This document shows, piece after piece, positions 60,094-64,000 of a DNA stretch of 64,000 nt (its first letter is position 1; every line of letters begins with the position of its first letter). The position numbers and the translations under genes are program-made. Origin of the DNA: Lentzea cavernae (GTDB lineage: Bacteria; Actinomycetota; Actinomycetes; Mycobacteriales; Pseudonocardiaceae); the NCBI RefSeq assembly GCF_014653695.1, contig NZ_BNAR01000010.1, positions 237,464-301,463 of the forward strand, read 5' to 3'. The notes under the pieces are model-generated. The model worked only from the letters and a program-made list of their open reading frames with translations. It ran no database searches and was not told where the DNA came from.

Positions 60094-60725
60094 GACAAGC
60101 GAGTCAACCAGTTCTCCAGGAGCTGCGCGCCGGCGTCCCCGGACTTCTCCGGGTGGAACTGGGTCGCCCACAGCGGCCCGTTCTCGACCGCCGCGACGAA
60201 CTCGTCACCCGCGTGGTCGGCCCACGTCACGAGCGGCGCCTTGAGGTGATCGGCCGGCTCCAGCTCCCAGCGGCGCACGCCGTAGGAGTGCACGAAGTAG
60301 AACCTCGTGTCCTTGTCGAGGCCCGCGAACAGCTGCGAGTCCTCGGGCGCGCGGACCGTGTTCCAGCCCATGTGCGGCACGATCGGGGCTTCGAGCCGCT
60401 CGACGGTGCCGGGCCACTCGCCGCAGCCCTCGGTCAGCACGCCGTGCTCGATGCCGCGTTCGAAGAGGATCTGCATGCCCACGCAGATGCCGAGCACCGG
60501 ACGGCCACCGGCGAGGCGCGCACCGATGATCCGGGCGCCGCGCACCGAGTTGAGGCCCTCCATGCACGCCGCGTACGCACCGACACCGGGCACGACGAGG
60601 CCGTCCGCCTCGCGGGCGACCTTCGGGTCCGACGTCACCTCGACATGGGCGCCGACACGCTGAAGCGCGCGCTCGGCGGAGCGCAGGTTGCCGGAGCCAT
60701 AGTCAAGTACGACGACACGTGCCAC
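60090..60725 (-). CDS. hisH: Imidazole glycerol phosphate synthase glutaminase subunit
   Basis: 211 aa class I glutaminase. Triad: Cys in LGICVGMQIL, His and Glu in QFHPEKSG; oxyanion motif PGVGAY. It feeds ammonia to HisF. The GTG at 60725 (VARVVVLDYG) fits the family start; another GTG two codons earlier is possible. Its stop overlaps the secreted-protein start. Confidence 0.96.
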   Translation of the reverse strand: MARVVVLDYGSGNLRSAERALQRVGAHVEVTSDPKVAREADGLVVPGVGAYAACMEGLNSVRGARIIGARLAGGRPVLGICVGMQILFERGIEHGVLTEGCGEWPGTVERLEAPIVPHMGWNTVRAPEDSQLFAGLDKDTRFYFVHSYGVRRWELEPADHLKAPLVTWADHAGDEFVAAVENGPLWATQFHPEKSGDAGAQLLENWLTRLS

Positions 60726-60735
60726 GCCCACCAGA

Positions 60736-61542
60736 TTAGTCCGTCGGGACCGCGCCTTGCGTAACCGGTATGACCGGCAACACCGTGTTGATCGGCTTCC
60801 TGCGCACGAGCCGGCGCCTGAGGGAGACCAGCAACGCCGACATCCCCACGAGGAGCAGGCCACCGATCAGGTAGTAGACCATCGCCGGGATGTTCAGCAG
60901 CACCGTCACCAGCGCCGTCACCACGAGCAACGGGAGGATCAGCGCGAGCGGCCACATCTGCACGCGCGGCGGTTCGAGCGTCCGCAGCACGAAGTCCGCC
61001 CGCCCCTGCTCCGCGAGCTCGGCGACCCGCGCGACCTCCAGCAGCCCCGCCGCGCGGAAGAAGTCGGGAATCGCCGCGTGACCGCGGCCGAAGTCGCGGA
61101 TGCGCTCCAGTGCGCCCTTGCGGCTGGCCGCGGGATGGATGGCCGTGAGCTTGTCGATGGCGTCGAGCTGCCACTTCTCCTTCTCGCGCAGGTTGACCAT
61201 GCCCGCGGTCATGCGGTCGAAGGCCAGCCCGACCGGCCCCGACTGCTTCGCCTCTGCCGACAACCGCAGCACCGCCTCGCGCGACCCCCACATCGAGGCA
61301 CGGCCGAGCGACGTCGTGAACATGTAGAGCAACGCCGCGTCGTCGTTCCAGACGGCCAGCGCGGCGCCGTTCCCGATCTTGCGCACCCTGTTCGTCATGT
61401 ACGCGGCCTCGTTGAGCTTGGTGGCCGGAGGAGGCAGCAGCACCGTGCCGGACTGCACCGGAACGAGCGCCGCGGGGCCCACGTTGCCGCTGTGCATGGC
61501 CTTCTGCAGCTCGGCGGCGTTCAACGGGGTCCAGATCAGCAT
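60736..61542 (-). CDS. Membrane protein of unknown function upstream of hisH
   Basis: About 268 aa. Cytosolic N-terminal part (MLIWTPLNAAELQKAM... with PAALVPVQSGTVLLPPP) and a helical middle (QLDAIDKLTAIHPAASRKGA) end in two membrane helices (about 205-245; LALILPLLVVTALVTVLL, YYLIGGLLLVGMSALLV) and a basic tail. No family recognised. Starts at 61548 or 61560 are also possible. It ends 10 bases before hisH and probably heads this his operon. Confidence 0.7.
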   Translation of the reverse strand: MLIWTPLNAAELQKAMHSGNVGPAALVPVQSGTVLLPPPATKLNEAAYMTNRVRKIGNGAALAVWNDDAALLYMFTTSLGRASMWGSREAVLRLSAEAKQSGPVGLAFDRMTAGMVNLREKEKWQLDAIDKLTAIHPAASRKGALERIRDFGRGHAAIPDFFRAAGLLEVARVAELAEQGRADFVLRTLEPPRVQMWPLALILPLLVVTALVTVLLNIPAMVYYLIGGLLLVGMSALLVSLRRRLVRRKPINTVLPVIPVTQGAVPTD

Positions 61543-61864
61543 TCTCACGCACAACATCATTCCTGGTGCCCGTGCGGCTGCGCCAAGGACGTCGCCGACC
61601 ACGAACTGATCGGCGGTTCGAACATGATGAACGTCGCCGGCGCCACCGCCAGAGGGACGAACACCGAACCGTGATCTTGACCGGTTTCTTCGGCTGTCAG
61701 CGAAAAGATGCGCCGTCCTGTCCACAACAGACCAACGACGGGTCCGGACGACGCGCGAGGCGTGCACGATCAGGCCCCGTCCTGATCGTGCCACCACCCC
61801 ACCCCTAAACGACGCGAGAAGGCGCGCCGGTCCAGTCATCCCCCATGACTGCGAACATGTTCCT
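61543..61864. other. Intergenic region with terminator
   Basis: About 320 bases. It holds the promoter side of the membrane-protein gene and a strong hairpin at 61764-61791. A short frame encodes CPCGCAKD but lacks a start signal, so no gene is called. Confidence 0.5.
61764..61791 (-). terminator. Terminator of the split-transketolase operon
   Basis: GCACGATCAGG and CCTGATCGTGC are perfect 11-base arms around CCCCGT, 74 bases past the transketolase C-subunit stop. Confidence 0.65.
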
Positions 61865-62758
61865 TCACCCCCTGAAGAAACTCCGCACAGCGCTCCCCAG
61901 CCCGACCACGTCCAGATCGTGCGCGGCGTCATGATCTTCGGCCGTGCCGTAGTTGCGGAGCTCTGCGTGTCGTTTGACGCCTATAGAACGCACACGGTGC
62001 GGAATTTGTTGCAGCGTCTCGGAAACAAGATGGGAAGAAGTTCCCTCGAGGTACGGCTCCACCACCATCACGTCCGCGTGGTCGGTGTCCTGGACCGCCT
62101 TGCGCAGTCCGTCCGAGTCGAACGGTCGGACGGTCGCCGCGTACAGCACGGTGACGTCGGCGTTCTCGGACTCGACAGCCTTGAGCACGCGGTCGAGCAT
62201 CGGGCCGACGGCGAGCACGACGCCGCGCTTGCCGTGACGAAGTGTCGTGAACCCCTCGCCCACGGGGTGTGCGTGGGTGTTCTCGTGCAGCGAAAGCCTC
62301 ACGTACACGCGGTCGTCGTCCTTCAACGCCTGCTGGAGCAACGGGGTGACCTCGTCGGGGTGTCCCGGCACGTGCACGGTCCAGCCGGGCAGCGTGTCGA
62401 ACAACGCGACGTCGCCCGGCGACTGGTGGGTGCGGCCCCACGCCGGGTCGTCATAGGACGCTCCGATGCTCACGAACACCGCGCCCACGTCCTGGTGCCC
62501 GATGTCGAGCTTGATCTGCTCGTACGGCCGTTCGACCAGGAACGGCGCGTAGCTGTGCACGACGGGCCGCAGTCCCGCCAGCGCCAGGCCGCTCGCCACC
62601 CCGACCATGGTCTGCTCGCGGATGCCGACGTCCACGACGCGTTCGTTCTCCTGCGGGAACTCGTTGCTGGAGATCACCGCGGTCACCACGGCGATCCGCG
62701 GGTCGGTGGCTATCCCGTCGTTGACGGCCCTGACGAAGGCCTGGCGCATGGTGGTCAT
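61865..62758 (-). CDS. Transketolase C-terminal subunit (split type)
   Basis: 297 aa, the pyrimidine-binding and C-terminal domains of a two-subunit transketolase. It shows the catalytic Glu motif DVGIREQTMVGVASGLALAG, GRTHQSPGDVALF and a C-terminal domain VTVLYAATVRPFDSDGLRKA. The start overlaps the N-subunit stop (TGATG). Such split enzymes occur in archaea and in specialised operons, apart from housekeeping tkt. Its sugar substrate is not established. Confidence 0.9.
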   Translation of the reverse strand: MTTMRQAFVRAVNDGIATDPRIAVVTAVISSNEFPQENERVVDVGIREQTMVGVASGLALAGLRPVVHSYAPFLVERPYEQIKLDIGHQDVGAVFVSIGASYDDPAWGRTHQSPGDVALFDTLPGWTVHVPGHPDEVTPLLQQALKDDDRVYVRLSLHENTHAHPVGEGFTTLRHGKRGVVLAVGPMLDRVLKAVESENADVTVLYAATVRPFDSDGLRKAVQDTDHADVMVVEPYLEGTSSHLVSETLQQIPHRVRSIGVKRHAELRNYGTAEDHDAAHDLDVVGLGSAVRSFFRG

Positions 62759-63420
62759 CAGCGGCTCTTCTCGATCTTGGCGACCACCGCGTACGGGCGG
62801 TCGTGCGGCGCGGTCAGTGCGGTGAACACGGCCTCGTGGTCACGGCCGTCGATCTCGGCGGTCTGCCAGCCCTCGACGGCGAAGCGCCGGGCGATGCCGC
62901 CGGGCCAGCCGTACATCGCGGACTGGTTGTCGATCACGATCGCCGTGAGGTTCGCGACCCGCAGCCGCGACGCCACCGCGATCGCCTCGTGGTTGCTGCC
63001 CTCGTCCAGCTCGCCGTCGCCGACCAGCACGAACGTCCGCCCGCGGCTTCCCGCGACGCGTTGGCCGATGGCCGTGCCCACCGCGATCGGCAGGCCGTGG
63101 CCTAGCGAGCCACTGCTGATCTCGACTCCCTTCACGAGCACCCGGTCGGGGTGCTGGCCGAGCGGGCTGTCCCACGACGTCCAGTCGTCCAAAGTGGACT
63201 CGTCGATGAAACCCTTCTCCGCCAGCACGGCGTAGTAGGCCATCGGCCCGTGGCCCTTGGAGAGCAGGAACCGGTCGCGGTCGGGGTCGTCGACGATGGC
63301 GGGCGTGACGTTGAGGACCTTGTCGTACAGGACCCAGAGCACGTCGATCGTGGAGGCGGCCGCCCACTCGTGCTTCTCGTCCCCGGTCATCCTGGCGAAG
63401 AGCTCTGGTATCCGTTGCAT
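62758..63420 (-). CDS. Transketolase N-terminal subunit (split type)
   Basis: 220 aa, the thiamine diphosphate-binding domain. LSKGHGPMAYYAVLAEKGF, the ThDP motif GDGELDEGSNHEA and its closing NQ (AIVIDNQSAMYGWPGG) are visible. It lacks the first 30-50 residues of some family members. No ribosome site precedes the ATG. The gene is divergent from soxR, and a SoxR box lies 17 bases upstream, so it is a likely SoxR target. Confidence 0.9.
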   Translation of the reverse strand: MQRIPELFARMTGDEKHEWAAASTIDVLWVLYDKVLNVTPAIVDDPDRDRFLLSKGHGPMAYYAVLAEKGFIDESTLDDWTSWDSPLGQHPDRVLVKGVEISSGSLGHGLPIAVGTAIGQRVAGSRGRTFVLVGDGELDEGSNHEAIAVASRLRVANLTAIVIDNQSAMYGWPGGIARRFAVEGWQTAEIDGRDHEAVFTALTAPHDRPYAVVAKIEKSR

Positions 63421-63436
63421 ACAGGCAACTGTTCAA

Positions 63437-63454
63437 CCTCGACCAAGCTGGAGG
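63437..63454. promoter_or_regulatory. SoxR box
   Basis: CCTCGACCAAGCTGGAGG keeps the 18-base size and CCTC...GAGG ends of known SoxR sites. On the minus strand it directly abuts a good -35 (TTGACC, 63458-63453), as in MerR-family activated promoters with a 19-20-base spacer. The -10 for the transketolase operon is weak (AACAGT). Confidence 0.7.
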
Positions 63455-63475
63455 TCAAGCGGTTACCATGATCGG

Positions 63476-63940
63476 GTGAGCAAGTTGCCGGAAATGCTGA
63501 CCATCGGCCAGGTCGCCGAACGCAGCGGTGTCCCCCACACCGCGCTGCGCTTCTACGAGGACAGGGGCCTGATCACCTCGGTCCGCACCGCGGGCAACCA
63601 GCGGCGCTACCTGCGGACGGTGCTGCGCCGGCTGGCGTTCATCCGCACCGCCCAACGCGTGGGCCTCACCCTGGAGGACGTCCGCGACGCCCTCGCGCAG
63701 CTCCCCGACAACCGCACGCCGACCAAGTCCGACTGGGAACGCCTCTCCCGCTCGTGGAAGACGGAGCTCGACGCCCGGATCGACGCCCTGTACCGGCTGC
63801 GCGACCGCCTCACCGGCTGCATCGGGTGCGGCTGCCTGTCGTTGCGCAGCTGCGCGCTGCAGAACATCGACGACGAGCAGGCCTCACACGGGCCAGGTGC
63901 GCCCAAGCTCAAGCCCGCTCTCGAAGGCGGCACCGTCTAG
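63476..63940 (+). CDS. soxR: Redox-sensing regulator SoxR
   Basis: 154 aa MerR-family activator. The winged helix (MLTIGQVAERSGVPHTALRF) is followed by a dimerisation helix and the 2Fe-2S ligands C115, C118, C120 and C126 (CIGCGCLSLRSC). In actinomycetes SoxR responds to redox-active small molecules. The GTG start follows TACCAT (63464-63469) and has no ribosome site, so it may be leaderless. It is divergent from the split transketolase. Confidence 0.95.
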   Translation: MSKLPEMLTIGQVAERSGVPHTALRFYEDRGLITSVRTAGNQRRYLRTVLRRLAFIRTAQRVGLTLEDVRDALAQLPDNRTPTKSDWERLSRSWKTELDARIDALYRLRDRLTGCIGCGCLSLRSCALQNIDDEQASHGPGAPKLKPALEGGTV

Positions 63941-64000
63941 GGCGTGTCCTGCGGATCTTTCTCATGATCGTGTGCAGATGATGGTGTGTGGTCGGACGTG

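Noticed and set aside
61560..61680. Short plus-strand frame encoding CPCGCAKD and following residues
   Set aside because: It lacks a start codon with a ribosome site and overlaps the 5' end of the membrane-protein gene; no family match recognised.
1..64000. Search for tRNA, rRNA and complete insertion sequences
   Set aside because: No sequence with tRNA or rRNA hallmarks and no transposase-like protein was recognised by eye.

Overview
The window is high-GC DNA with GTG and TTG starts, leaderless genes, long chains of overlapping stop/start codons and actinobacterial hallmark families (SARP and LuxR-LAL regulators, XRE/DUF397 pair, PriA-type HisA without TrpF, an F420/PPOX-type enzyme, a Clp-N/HTH protein). 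Gene content and order fit a filamentous actinomycete of the Pseudonocardiaceae (Lentzea/Saccharothrix-like); that placement is inference. No rRNA, tRNA, CRISPR array or complete transposon was seen. Most of it is chromosomal core interspersed with accessory genes.

Left part (1-13.3 kb): the end of a sugar ABC importer operon (solute-binding lipoprotein, two permeases) under a perfect LacI-type operator; a repeat-rich gap with a long imperfect palindrome; a MacB/FtsX-type ABC exporter pair; and two very large STAND regulators (LuxR-LAL and SARP/AfsR-like).

Middle-left (13.5-26.3 kb): an XRE/DUF397 pair with a divergent small gene, a SulP transporter fused to a beta-carbonic anhydrase and preceded by a short leader ORF, a gnd-dacB coupled pair, LysE exporter with a divergent Lrp regulator, a Uma2 nuclease-like protein, tesB, pyk, a VanZ-like protein and a DUF2461 protein.

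Centre (26.4-35.3 kb): a helicase-C-like protein, a NACHT-LRR STAND protein (bacterial NLR) converging on a cytosolic DNA/RNA non-specific endonuclease (candidate defence locus), then a second, split SulP plus carbonic anhydrase operon with a small secreted protein.

Middle-right (35.3-49.3 kb): gltBD (glutamate synthase); dctA with a TAXI-type binding lipoprotein and a two-component system, which together look like a dicarboxylate-sensing module; lgt; an FAD monooxygenase; a second Uma2 protein.

Right part (49.4-64 kb): trpE-TIGR02234-trpC-trpB-trpA, with a Trp-codon-containing small ORF plus hairpin just before trpC; a TetR gene with its palindromic operator; his genes (hisH, hisA/priA, hisF, hisI) interleaved with a secreted protein and membrane proteins through 4-base overlaps; a Clp-N/HTH protein (ClpC2-like) behind a dense array of TCAAC/GTTGA operators on a leaderless promoter; and a split transketolase divergent from soxR, with a SoxR box between them.

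The strongest candidates for new biology are the Clp-N/HTH operator array, the NACHT-endonuclease pair, the SoxR-split transketolase unit and the trpC leader.
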